Positions 35,057 to 43,664 of a stretch of 64,000 nt of DNA are shown here, piece after piece. The stretch's first letter is position 1, and every line of letters starts with the position of its first letter. The notes beneath the pieces were generated by a model that was given only the letters and a program-made list of their open reading frames with translations, searched no databases and was not told where the DNA came from. The translations under genes were made by a program, and so were the position numbers. The stretch lies in NCBI RefSeq assembly GCF_024460775.1, contig NZ_JANFYZ010000002.1, forward strand, positions 280,954-344,953, read 5' to 3'. This stretch comes from Desulfovibrio desulfuricans. Its GTDB lineage: Bacteria > Desulfobacterota > Desulfovibrionia > Desulfovibrionales > Desulfovibrionaceae.

Positions 35057-36361
35057 CTATTTCTTCCCGCGCGCTTCAACGGAGCGGGCGTGGGCTTCCA
35101 GGCCTTCCAGCCGGGCAAGGGCGGCTATGGACTGCATGTTCTGCTGTAAAAAGGTTGAAGAAGCGGCTACGATGCTGGTCTTTTTGCAGAAGGTCTGCAC
35201 CGAAAGAGCCGATGAAAAACGCGCCGTTCCCAGTGTAGGCAGCACATGGTTGGGCCCGGCAAAATAGTCGCCCACAGGTTCGGGGCTGTGCTGGCCCATG
35301 AATACGGCCCCGGCATGGCGGATAAAGGGCAATACGGCCCAGGGGTCGCGGGTGCACAGTTCAAGGTGCTCCGGGGCCACCATGTTGGCAACCGCCACAG
35401 CTACGGAAAGATTGGGCGTAACCACAATGGCGCTCCAGTCTTCCAGCGCGCGAGCGGCGGTGGTGGCTCTGGGCAGGGCGGCGCACTGCTTTTTCAGCTC
35501 CTGCTGGAGGGTATCGGCCAGACGGGCATCGTCAGTGATGCAGATAGCCGAGGCCAGAGCATCGTGCTCCGCCTGCGAAAGCATATCCGCAGCGAGCCAT
35601 GCGGGGTTGGCGGAAGAATCGGCCAGCACGAGCACTTCGCTCGGCCCGGCGATCATATCAATGCCCACAATGCCCTGCACCATGCGCTTGGCAGTGGTGA
35701 CAAAAATATTGCCCGGCCCGGCAATAACATCCACAGGCTGAATGGTTTGCGTGCCGTAGGCCATGGCCGCAATGGACCATGCCCCGCCAACGCGGTAAAC
35801 TTCATCAATATCAAGAAGATGCGCTGCGGCAAGAATATGCGGATTAACCGTGCCGTCCTTGCGGGGCGGCGTAAATACCGCCAGGCGCGGCACGCCGGCC
35901 ACCTGGGCGGGTATGGCGCTCATGAGCAGGCTGGAAACAAGGGGCGTATTGCCACCCTGACCGCCGGGAACATACAGGCCGCCAGCGTCAACAGATGTAA
36001 CCTGCTGGCCGAGAATGCTGCCGTCCTGGCGGGTGAGAAACCACGATTTCTCAACCTGAGCTTCATGGAAAGAGCGTATGTTGGCCGCAGCCTCGCCGAT
36101 GATTTCGCGGCTTTCAATGGTGACTGAGGCTGCCGCCTTGGCGATTTCCTGCTCGCTCACGCGCAGGGGCGGGGCAAAATCAGGGCAGTCAAAATTGCGC
36201 GTGTACTCCACAAGGGCATCGTCGCCCCTTTGCCGCACAGCGTTGATAATGTCGGTTACGGCGCTTTCCACCCCGTTGCCGGGATTGTGCCGCCCTTGCA
36301 GCCACTGGGCCAGCGCGGGCCATTCCTGTTCATGTTGCAGCGTCAAAATTCGGCATGTCAT
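35057..36361 (-). CDS. hisD: Histidinol dehydrogenase
   Basis: 434 residues, the normal length. Motifs include VPGGQGGNTPLVSSLLM-like cofactor region, the IAGPSEVLVLAD stretch, and DMLSQAEHD with zinc-site His and Asp residues. It oxidises L-histidinol to histidine in two NAD-dependent steps. No other his genes are in the window; its partner here is purC, another enzyme linked to the AICAR branch, which may explain their pairing. Confidence 0.96.
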   Translation of the reverse strand: MTCRILTLQHEQEWPALAQWLQGRHNPGNGVESAVTDIINAVRQRGDDALVEYTRNFDCPDFAPPLRVSEQEIAKAAASVTIESREIIGEAAANIRSFHEAQVEKSWFLTRQDGSILGQQVTSVDAGGLYVPGGQGGNTPLVSSLLMSAIPAQVAGVPRLAVFTPPRKDGTVNPHILAAAHLLDIDEVYRVGGAWSIAAMAYGTQTIQPVDVIAGPGNIFVTTAKRMVQGIVGIDMIAGPSEVLVLADSSANPAWLAADMLSQAEHDALASAICITDDARLADTLQQELKKQCAALPRATTAARALEDWSAIVVTPNLSVAVAVANMVAPEHLELCTRDPWAVLPFIRHAGAVFMGQHSPEPVGDYFAGPNHVLPTLGTARFSSALSVQTFCKKTSIVAASSTFLQQNMQSIAALARLEGLEAHARSVEARGKK

Positions 36362-36494
36362 AGTGCTGTTCCTCTTCTGGTTCGGGCAATATACAGAAGC
36401 CGCCGCAGAATGTCGAGGCGCAGATGTCTGTCAACTGGCGCAAGTGCTGGCGCTGTGGAGCCGGAACAAAACTTTTTGCAGTTACGGCAGCGCC

Positions 36495-36523
36495 TTGACA
36501 GGGTGGACAAGCATACTTACTTA
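36495..36523 (+). promoter_or_regulatory. Candidate promoter of grpE
   Basis: A perfect -35 TTGACA and a poor -10 TACTTA are 17 bases apart, 45 bases upstream of the ATG. No CIRCE repeat is visible. Confidence 0.45.
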
Positions 36524-36567
36524 ACGGAAAGCATCGTGACCCCGCCGGGGTCGATTCAGGAGGAAGC

Positions 36568-37221
36568 ATGCAGCGTCATAAAATGAACCACTCATTCGGA
36601 CAGCAGGGCAGTCAGCAGGGCGGCCAGGCGGATAACCGGGCAGAATGCCAGCCCGAAAGACCGGAAGATGGTTTTCTTGAAGAAGACGGTATTCTGTTCG
36701 GTCAAAATGCGGGCAAAAACCCCGCTGCCGATTCCGTGCAGGAGTCTGATACTGCCCCGGCAGACAAGGCGGCCTCAGGCGAAAGCCTTGAAGAACGTTG
36801 CAAGGCGGAGCTGACAGAAATGCGCCTGCGCAATGCCGCAGAAATGGACAACTTCAAGAAGCGCCTCACGCGCGAACATGAAGAGCAGATGCGCTACGCG
36901 GCTGAAAAGGTCTTGGGCGACCTGCTGCCCACGCTCGACAACCTTGATCTGGCCCTGCGTTACGGCAGCAAGAGCGAAGCCTGCAAGGACATGTTGCAGG
37001 GCGTGGCCATGACCCACAAGCTCCTGCTTGATGCGGTGGAAAAGCATGGCCTCAAGCCCCTCGGCGAGGAAGGCGAGGAATTTGATCCCAACGTGCATGA
37101 AGCCGTGGGTTTTGAAGACCGCCCCGATTTTGCCCCCAACTCTGTAGCGCGTGTGCTGCAACGGGGTTTCAAGCTGGGCGACCGTTTGCTCCGCCCCGCC
37201 AAGGTGATGGTAAAACAGTAA
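36568..37221 (+). CDS. grpE: Nucleotide exchange factor GrpE
   Basis: 217 residues; CAGGAGGA precedes the ATG. Residues 1-75 are polar and low complexity; a long coiled-coil helix follows (ERCKAELTEMRLRNAAEMDNF ...), then the beta domain with GVAMTHKLLLDAVEKHGLKPL and RVLQRGFKLGDRLLRPAKVMV, the GrpE signature. It releases ADP from DnaK. dnaK and dnaJ are not next to it, so grpE is a lone gene here. Confidence 0.95.
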   Translation: MQRHKMNHSFGQQGSQQGGQADNRAECQPERPEDGFLEEDGILFGQNAGKNPAADSVQESDTAPADKAASGESLEERCKAELTEMRLRNAAEMDNFKKRLTREHEEQMRYAAEKVLGDLLPTLDNLDLALRYGSKSEACKDMLQGVAMTHKLLLDAVEKHGLKPLGEEGEEFDPNVHEAVGFEDRPDFAPNSVARVLQRGFKLGDRLLRPAKVMVKQ

Positions 37222-37243
37222 ATTTTTTGTGCGCGGCTTTTCG

Positions 37244-37277
37244 GCCCGGCGGCTTCGGCTGCCGGGCTTTTCTGTTT
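37244..37277 (+). terminator. Terminator of grpE
   Basis: GCCCGGC/GCCGGGC stem followed by TTTTCTGTTTTTT, 23 bases after the stop. Confidence 0.9.
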
Positions 37278-37287
37278 TTTGCGCTGG

Positions 37288-38268
37288 TTATGCCGTGCCC
37301 AGAAAATGGGCGGCTTCGGCAATGATCTGTCGCAATTGTGATGTCGTTTCCGGTTCGTCCCCCTCATGAGCACTGCCGTCCGTGTTGTAATCACCACCCA
37401 CTTGCAGCGCCAGGCCCAGGCGTAGTTCCAGCAGTTCCCCCTCCGCCAGAGGGCAAAAGACAACATCTCTCCGCCCAATGGCGGAAAATGAACGAGGCAG
37501 CATCCCCATGCCATCCCCTTGGGCAATGCGGGCCAGCAGCACATCGTGCTCTTCCGGTTCTTCCAGATAAACTGGTGCAAAGCCCACATGGGTGAAAATG
37601 CCGCGCATGTGGTCAAAGTACGCGGGATTGTTCTCGCGCCGAAACCAGAAAAGAGGTCTGCCGTTCAGGTCTTGCAGTTTTACTGCGCCGTTGCCTGCAT
37701 GGGGCAGGCTTGCAACCCATGCCGCGGGCAAAGCTGCCAGCAGCGGTTCTGCATACGGCAGCGGGCTAACATGCACGCCCGCAGCATCAAGCGGCAGAGC
37801 CACCAGCGCCGCGTTCATCCTGCCCCGGCGAACTCCCCGCGCAAGTTGGGGGGATGACTGGCGCACATACCGCACCGGGCTGCCGTTGAGAGTATCAAGT
37901 CTTTTTATAAAGCCCGCAAAAATGCCCTGTTCAAAGGCTGTTGTCAGGCCAATGGACAAGGGCGCTTCCGATCCATTCCTGCCATGTCCGAGCCTCCGCA
38001 AGCGCAGTCCTGCGGCGTCCTGTGCTTCCAGTACCGGGCGGGCAATGCGTAGCACTTCCAGCCCTGCCTCCGTGAGTGTGAGCCCTCGGCTGTGGCGCTC
38101 AAACAGCGTGAGGCCCAGCATTTCTTCCAGATGCCGCATATGGCGGCTCAGGGGCGGCTGGGTCATATACAGCCTGTCAGCGGCGCGCCGCAGGCTGCCT
38201 TCTTCTGCAACTACAGAAAAATAGCGCAGCAGCCGCCAGTCGGGGATGTCAAAAAGATCGTTAGCCAT
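37288..38268 (-). CDS. LysR-family transcriptional regulator
   Basis: 326 residues. The N-terminal helix-turn-helix (LRYFSVVAEEGSLRRAADRLYMTQPPLSRHMRHLEEMLGLTLFE) is textbook LysR. The effector domain follows from about residue 95. It is divergent, 105 bases apart, from the carboxymuconolactone decarboxylase family gene, which is its likely target. A BenM/CatM-like role in aromatic or thiol metabolism is possible but not shown. Confidence 0.94.
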   Translation of the reverse strand: MANDLFDIPDWRLLRYFSVVAEEGSLRRAADRLYMTQPPLSRHMRHLEEMLGLTLFERHSRGLTLTEAGLEVLRIARPVLEAQDAAGLRLRRLGHGRNGSEAPLSIGLTTAFEQGIFAGFIKRLDTLNGSPVRYVRQSSPQLARGVRRGRMNAALVALPLDAAGVHVSPLPYAEPLLAALPAAWVASLPHAGNGAVKLQDLNGRPLFWFRRENNPAYFDHMRGIFTHVGFAPVYLEEPEEHDVLLARIAQGDGMGMLPRSFSAIGRRDVVFCPLAEGELLELRLGLALQVGGDYNTDGSAHEGDEPETTSQLRQIIAEAAHFLGTA

Positions 38269-38373
38269 GCTTTAAAGGTATCACCAAAAAGGCAAGAGGC
38301 AAAGCGCGGGCATGGGCATAAAAGTCTGATCAGGGTCACGGCATTGAGCCAGGCCATTACACCGGAGAATGTC

Positions 38374-38760
38374 ATGCAGACTGATCGTTATGCCGCAGGG
38401 CTTGCCATGCTGGAACAGGTTGACGGACGCGGCGGGGAAGAAGTGCTGGAAAGCGTGCGGGCCATTTGCCCCGATTTTGCGCAATACCTTGTGGAATTTC
38501 CGTTCGGGGATATTTATTCAAGGCCAGGCCTGGATTTGAAAAAGCGGGAGATCGCCGTTGTGGCGGCCCTGACAGCAATGGGCAACGCGGCCCCGCAACT
38601 GCGCGTGCATATTGCGGCTGCCCTGCATGTGGGCTGCACTCGCAAGGAAATACTGGAGGTCATTATGCAGATGGCCGTGTACGCGGGTTTTCCCGCCGCG
38701 TTGAACGGCCTGTTTGCCGCCAGGGATGTTTTTGACGGGCAGGATGGGCAGAAAGTGTAG
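38374..38760 (+). CDS. Carboxymuconolactone decarboxylase family protein
   Basis: 128 residues from ATG 38374 with GGAG 8 bases upstream. The core LDLKKREIAVVAALTAMGNAAPQLRVHIAAALHVGCTRKEILEVIMQMAVYAGFPAALNGL is the family signature, with a single Cys in HVGC. AhpD-like members need a CxxC, absent here, so a decarboxylase-like or unknown activity is more likely than peroxidase support. The divergent LysR gene probably regulates it. Confidence 0.9.
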   Translation: MQTDRYAAGLAMLEQVDGRGGEEVLESVRAICPDFAQYLVEFPFGDIYSRPGLDLKKREIAVVAALTAMGNAAPQLRVHIAAALHVGCTRKEILEVIMQMAVYAGFPAALNGLFAARDVFDGQDGQKV

Positions 38761-38865
38761 GGCAGACAGGCGCGGCGGTTGCTGTTGGCAGCCGCTGCGT
38801 CAGAAAATGGGGAAATGCCGGGCAGAAGCAGAAGCCCGCCATGACGCGGCAAAGTTCAGGAGCAG

Positions 38866-39963
38866 CTACATGTCTGAATATTTTGCGGCGATGCTGCGGA
38901 ATTGCTCCTGCATGGCTAAAAAGGCGTCCACCACTTCTGGGTCAAACTGGGTTCCGCGTCCTTCCACAATAATACGCATGGCTGTTTCGTGCGGCATGGC
39001 GGGTTTGTAGACGCGCTTGCTGCGCAGGGCGTCATACACGTCGGCCACGCTCATAAGGCGGGCGGAGAGCGGAATGTCCTTGCCAGCAATGCCGCGTGGG
39101 TAGCCCTTGCCGTCCCAACGCTCGTGGTGGCAGTAGGCAATGTCGCTGGCGATGCGCAGAAAGGAATTTTCCCCCAGAAACTTGTCAGCCGAGGCCAGCA
39201 CAGCACGCCCCAGCGTGGTGTGTTCCTTCATGGCTTCGTATTCCTCATCGGTAAGGGGGCCGGGCTTGTGCAGCACGGTATCTGCAATGGCGACCTTGCC
39301 CACATCATGCAGCGGCGCAGAAAGGTAGAGCCACGAAATGGCATCGGCGTCCAGTTCGTCCCTGTACTCGGGCAGTTGCGAAATATAGACGGCCAGCGCC
39401 TTCACGTAGTTCTGCGTGCGTTTGATGTGCGCGCCGGTTTCCGTATCGCGCCATTCCGCAAGGCTTGCCATGGCGTGAATTGTGGCTTCCTGCGTAAGGG
39501 CAAGCTGGCGTGTGCGGGCGAGCACCAGATCATTCAGGTGGTCGCGATAGAGTTTGTATTTGAGCTGGTTGGCTACGCGGTTGCGCACCAGCGAGGAGCG
39601 GAAAGGCTTGGTTATGTAATCCTGCGCGCCCAGCGAAAGGCCCTTGGCCTCGTCAGTTTCTTCATTCTGCGCCGTAATGAACATAACCGGGATGTCGCGG
39701 GTCTGCGCATCGCTACGCAGACGTTTGCAGACTTCGTAACCGTCCATACCGGGCATGATGACGTCAAGCAGGATCAGGTCTGGCGGGGGTTGCCGCAGGG
39801 CCAGACGCAGGGCGTCCGTGCCGTTTTTGGCAAACATGATTGTGTATTTGTCGCGCAGGCATTCACTGAGAATGCGCAGATTTTCAGGCGCGTCATCCAC
39901 AAGCAGGATGATGTTGCGCCTGTCTACCTGGGATGGATCGGCGGATTCTTCTGCCCAGCTCAT
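38866..39963 (-). CDS. Response regulator with HD-GYP c-di-GMP phosphodiesterase domain
   Basis: 365 residues. Receiver domain 15-135 with acid pocket Asp23/24, phosphoacceptor Asp67 (LILLDVIMPG) and Lys in TKPF. HD-GYP domain about 165-360 with the HDVGK dyad and HHERWDGKGYP motif, so it should be active against c-di-GMP. Its start overlaps the lipoprotein gene stop by 4 bases, making it the last gene of the lipid-transport operon. The cognate kinase is not in the window. Confidence 0.95.
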   Translation of the reverse strand: MSWAEESADPSQVDRRNIILLVDDAPENLRILSECLRDKYTIMFAKNGTDALRLALRQPPPDLILLDVIMPGMDGYEVCKRLRSDAQTRDIPVMFITAQNEETDEAKGLSLGAQDYITKPFRSSLVRNRVANQLKYKLYRDHLNDLVLARTRQLALTQEATIHAMASLAEWRDTETGAHIKRTQNYVKALAVYISQLPEYRDELDADAISWLYLSAPLHDVGKVAIADTVLHKPGPLTDEEYEAMKEHTTLGRAVLASADKFLGENSFLRIASDIAYCHHERWDGKGYPRGIAGKDIPLSARLMSVADVYDALRSKRVYKPAMPHETAMRIIVEGRGTQFDPEVVDAFLAMQEQFRSIAAKYSDM

Positions 39964-40556
39964 GACTTGCCCCGTGTGAGTACGGGCAGGCGGGCGGCTA
40001 GATGTTCGCCCATGCGGCGCACCATGCGGCTTTCTGCCGCTGTGAGCACATCATAGGTTTTGCCCGCCACCGGTTCAGCATCGGCATAAATGCCTCGGGC
40101 GATTACGTCGTCGTGGCGGTTTTTGAGTGTCCAGCGCGCTTCAAGCACGGCCTTGGAGTCGAAATTGCCGTCCAGCCTCTGCAAATCCACAAGCAGCACA
40201 TAGTCGGCGCGGGTGTCGTCGCCCGGCGCAAGCACGTTCAGCCCCACAGCCAGCAAGGGCGGGGTCAGCACTTCCTGCACAACGCGGCGCACGCCATGCC
40301 CCACGGGCTCCGCCCAGGCGTGGAATTGCGAAACCACAAGCTCTGTTTCGCCGTTCACACGGCTGACAATGCTGTTGCGGTCAAGGTAATCCGGCACGGT
40401 GACCTGCGCCACGCGCAGGTTTTTGCTGGGCAGCGTGTCGGCCTTGACCGGCTCAAGGGCGCTTTCAAGCAGATAATAGCGCGTGGGGGTGCTGCGCGCG
40501 CAGCCGCTCAAAAGTGTGAGCAGCACCAGTGAAAGAAAAAGGATTTTGCGTTGCAT
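39960..40556 (-). CDS. PqiC-like ABC-transport auxiliary lipoprotein
   Basis: 198 residues. Signal peptide with lipobox LLSGC (Cys19), then the family's RYYLLE, VTVPDYLDRNSIVSR and WAEPVGHGVRRVVQEVL segments. PqiC/YmbA-type lipoproteins sit in the outer membrane and work with MCE proteins in phospholipid traffic. Its start overlaps the MCE gene stop by one base. Confidence 0.9.
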   Translation of the reverse strand: MQRKILFLSLVLLTLLSGCARSTPTRYYLLESALEPVKADTLPSKNLRVAQVTVPDYLDRNSIVSRVNGETELVVSQFHAWAEPVGHGVRRVVQEVLTPPLLAVGLNVLAPGDDTRADYVLLVDLQRLDGNFDSKAVLEARWTLKNRHDDVIARGIYADAEPVAGKTYDVLTAAESRMVRRMGEHLAARLPVLTRGKS

Positions 40557-41524
40557 CAGCGTGTTCCTTGCTTGCCCCGCAGCAGAGCTTCGGGATTACG
40601 TTCAAGCATCTCGGCCAGGGCGCGCATGGAGCGCATGGTATCTGTGCTCTCTTTGAGAAGGCGGCGCAGGTCGTTCATGGTGGGCGAATCGCGCCCCAGA
40701 ATACCCTGAGCCGAAGCTGTGACCACACGTAATTGATCTGCCGCAACAGCCATGCTCTGCATGGCTTCGCGGAAGGAAACCAGCGTGGCTGGCAGTTCTT
40801 TTTCAACAGAGACGCTGGCCGTGCTCAGGCTTTTGAGAACCTGTTCCGTATTGGTGCGTATGGCACCCTCGTGCAGAATGCCGTGGGCTTCCTGAAAGGT
40901 GTTGGTGAACGCCGTAAGCGCCTTGCCCAGCTTGTCGTCGCTGAGGCCGAGGGCAAGGTTTTGCAGCACGGCGCTGAAGGAATTTACCATCTGCTCCAGC
41001 GGCATCTGCGAGAGTGTGCTTTGCAGCGTATCAATGGGCGAGGGAATGGTGGGGATTTCCATATCCGGCGTAGCGGAGCGGAAGTTGGCCGCCGTGGAAG
41101 GATAAAAATCAAGCTCCACGCGGTATTGCCCGGTGATGAGGCTTTGCAGTTGCAGCCGTCCTCGCAGGCCGCGCTGCACCATGCGGCGTATGATTTCCTG
41201 CTGGAATGACTCGGAGGGCGCGGCGGCGCCGCTGGCGCGCACGAAGCTGCGTTCATCAATGCGGATATAGACGGGGATGGTCACGTTGGAATCACGCGCG
41301 TTGGCAACCAGGTTGATGCGCGTGACGCTGCCCATGGGCACGCCCCTGAACACAACCGGCGCGCCCGTGGAAAGCCCGCTGACCGAGCCATCAAAGTACA
41401 TCACATATTCAAGATCATTGCTGAAAAGGCGGCCACCGCCGAGCAGCATGATGCCCAGCACCAGCAGGGCCAGGCCCCCCAGCACAAAAGCGCCGACAGT
41501 TGTTTTGTATGACTGCGAGTTCAT
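40556..41524 (-). CDS. MCE-domain lipid-transport protein (MlaD/PqiB type)
   Basis: 322 residues. N-terminal membrane anchor (VGAFVLGGLALLVLGIMLLGG), then one MCE domain (VMYFDGSVSGLSTGAPVVFRGVPMGSVTRI) and a long helical tail that would form a tube or needle. It carries lipid across the periplasm together with the ATPase and permease encoded upstream. It overlaps the ATPase gene by 4 bases. Confidence 0.93.
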   Translation of the reverse strand: MNSQSYKTTVGAFVLGGLALLVLGIMLLGGGRLFSNDLEYVMYFDGSVSGLSTGAPVVFRGVPMGSVTRINLVANARDSNVTIPVYIRIDERSFVRASGAAAPSESFQQEIIRRMVQRGLRGRLQLQSLITGQYRVELDFYPSTAANFRSATPDMEIPTIPSPIDTLQSTLSQMPLEQMVNSFSAVLQNLALGLSDDKLGKALTAFTNTFQEAHGILHEGAIRTNTEQVLKSLSTASVSVEKELPATLVSFREAMQSMAVAADQLRVVTASAQGILGRDSPTMNDLRRLLKESTDTMRSMRALAEMLERNPEALLRGKQGTR

Positions 41525-42441
41525 CGGGATTGTTCCTTGTGCGAAGTTGCAGCGTGCGAAGTTGCCGCCGTAGCGCTTTCGCCTGCGTCTTCATTCCGGT
41601 CGCGCATGCCGCCTCTGGTCAGAAAGAGCTTTGCGCTTTGGTCTGTATTGGGGTCTTTCACCAACTCGCTGGGATTGCCGCTGGCAGTGACCGTTCTGCT
41701 TTGCGCATCCAGAAAGATGCTGTTTCTGGCTATGGTGAAAATACTCGGCAACTCGTGAGAAACAATAACAAACGTGGTACCAAGACTGTCGCGCAGCTCC
41801 AGTATCAGGTCGTCCAGCAGCCGGGAGCTGACAGGGTCAAGCCCTGCGGAAGGCTCGTCCAGAAAGAGAATCTGCGGATCAAGCGCCAGCGCTCGCGCAA
41901 GCCCCGCGCGTTTGCGCATGCCGCCGCTGATCTCCGAGGGGTAATAATCCTCAAATCCGGCCAGACCCGCAAGGGCCAGTTTGAGCGAGGCCTGCTCCCT
42001 GATTTCATCATCGGTGAGGTCTGTGTACTGCTGCAGGGGCAGCCCCACATTTTCCGCAAGCGTCATGGAACTCCACAGCGCGCCCCCCTGAAAGAGCACG
42101 CCCGTATTGCGCATGATGCGGCTGCGGCTTTCTTCCGTGCCCGCCCAGAAATTTTCGCCATTATAGCAAATCTGCCCTTGCTGCGGCTCCTTAAGGCCCA
42201 TGAGCACGCGCAGCAGGGTGCTTTTGCCGCAGCCGGAGCCGCCCATGACCATGAAAATATCGCCCACTCGCACGTCAAACGACACGTTGCGCATGAGCAC
42301 AAAGGAGCCGAAGGCCACTGTAAGGTCGCGCACACTGATGCGCACGTCTTCGTCCGGCACGGCAGGGGCCAGGCTGGACGGAGCAGCGCTGGTCGCGTCC
42401 GTGTTTGGCAGGATGATGGGGGGCTGGGCGGCGTCAGGCAT
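41521..42441 (-). CDS. ABC transporter ATPase of the lipid-transport system (MlaF type)
   Basis: 306 residues from ATG 42441. Walker A GGSGCGKST, signature ISGGMRKRAGLARAL and Walker B ILFLDEPSAGLDPVS as in MlaF. About 35 extra residues precede the core and a polar tail of about 35 follows. Its start overlaps the permease stop region (TG-ATG-type junction), showing translational coupling. Confidence 0.94.
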   Translation of the reverse strand: MPDAAQPPIILPNTDATSAAPSSLAPAVPDEDVRISVRDLTVAFGSFVLMRNVSFDVRVGDIFMVMGGSGCGKSTLLRVLMGLKEPQQGQICYNGENFWAGTEESRSRIMRNTGVLFQGGALWSSMTLAENVGLPLQQYTDLTDDEIREQASLKLALAGLAGFEDYYPSEISGGMRKRAGLARALALDPQILFLDEPSAGLDPVSSRLLDDLILELRDSLGTTFVIVSHELPSIFTIARNSIFLDAQSRTVTASGNPSELVKDPNTDQSAKLFLTRGGMRDRNEDAGESATAATSHAATSHKEQSR

Positions 42442-42442
42442 G

Positions 42443-43570
42443 CTACACATCCAGCACGTTGCAGATAACGGTGATAATGGCGGTCGCCACAATAATGCCC
42501 ACAATGGCCTGCACCACCGCTGTGGTGGTGGCCTGGCCCACAGCCTGGGCGCTACGCCCGCAGCGTATGCCCTGATAGCACCCGGCCACAGCCACAATGG
42601 CCCCAAAAACCGTGCCGTACACAAGGCCGATAATCAGATGCTTGAAGGGCACCATCTGGATGGTGGCGTTGATGTATTCCATGGGGTTCAGCCGCAGCAT
42701 GGTGGTACCCACCAGAAAACCGCCGATAATGCCCATGAGGTCGGCATACAGGGTCAGCAGGGGGATCATGGCCATGAGGGCCAGTACACGCGGCAGCACA
42801 AGAAAATCGTGGGGAGAAATACCAAGGGTTGAGAGGGCGTCCACCTCTTCGTTGACCTGCATGGTGCCGATAAGGGCGGCGTAGGCGGCGCCCACCCGGC
42901 CCGCCATGACCACGCCCACCATAATGGCCCCCATGACCCGCAACATGCCAATGCCCACAAGGCCCGCAACGTAAATCTGCGCGCCAAACTGGGTGAGCTG
43001 CACCGCGCCCACAAAGGCCAGAATCAGGCCAAACAGCAGGCTGGTGAGCGAAATGATGGGCAGGGCGGCCACGCCGCATTCGTGCATGGCGGCAAACAGA
43101 TCCATGGGGCGCATCTTGGCCCTGCCGAGAAACAGCCGCCAGATGGAAAGCACAATCTCGCCAAGAAAATTCAGAAAGTCCGCGATCTTGGGCGGAAGAG
43201 CCAGCACGCTTTCGCCCACGCGGGTCACAAAGCCCGCATCGGTTTTGCTGCGTTCGGAACCTGCCTTGGCAGGAACCGCAAAGGCCAGTTTGATGAGGCG
43301 CTCGAGGCCTTCGGGCAGTTCCGTATGCACCGGCAGCTCACGGGCGCGTGCCGCCTTGACCATTTGCACCAGAAAAACCAGGAGGGTGCTGTCCCACTGG
43401 CCTAGGTCGGCGCTTTCAAGGCGTACTTCGCGGATGCGCTGGTCGGCTACCTGGCTCAGGGCGGCCATGGCCTCCAGCGGCCAGGGTTCGTCCAGATTCC
43501 AGCGCCCGCCAACGCTTACGCGCAGCAGCGGCCCTTGAACAGATACGGTCACTTGCGGACTTGTTTCCAT
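42443..43570 (-). CDS. STAS-MlaE fusion permease of the lipid-transport system
   Basis: 375 residues from ATG 43570. Residues 1-110 are a STAS domain (VQGPLLRVSVGGRWNLDEPWP ... SADLGQWDSTLLVFL); the rest is a MlaE permease with about five spans and the family motif EVDALSTLGISPHDFLVLPRVLA. In Gammaproteobacteria the STAS protein (MlaB) is separate; here it is fused to the permease. No ribosome-binding site precedes the ATG; the promoter sits so close that the mRNA is probably leaderless. Confidence 0.93.
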   Translation of the reverse strand: METSPQVTVSVQGPLLRVSVGGRWNLDEPWPLEAMAALSQVADQRIREVRLESADLGQWDSTLLVFLVQMVKAARARELPVHTELPEGLERLIKLAFAVPAKAGSERSKTDAGFVTRVGESVLALPPKIADFLNFLGEIVLSIWRLFLGRAKMRPMDLFAAMHECGVAALPIISLTSLLFGLILAFVGAVQLTQFGAQIYVAGLVGIGMLRVMGAIMVGVVMAGRVGAAYAALIGTMQVNEEVDALSTLGISPHDFLVLPRVLALMAMIPLLTLYADLMGIIGGFLVGTTMLRLNPMEYINATIQMVPFKHLIIGLVYGTVFGAIVAVAGCYQGIRCGRSAQAVGQATTTAVVQAIVGIIVATAIITVICNVLDV

Positions 43571-43576
43571 CACTAT

Positions 43577-43605
43577 ACTATACGCGTAGCATAACATCTT
43601 CGCAA
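43577..43605 (-). promoter_or_regulatory. Promoter of the lipid-transport operon
   Basis: On the minus strand TTGCGA (43605-43600), a 17-base spacer and TATAGT (43582-43577). The ATG begins 7 bases after the -10, which is where transcription should start. Confidence 0.75.
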
Positions 43606-43664
43606 GCGTCCTGGCCTGCGAACCGTTTTGAAACCTTTTTGAAACCCCAAACCACCGGGCTGTC

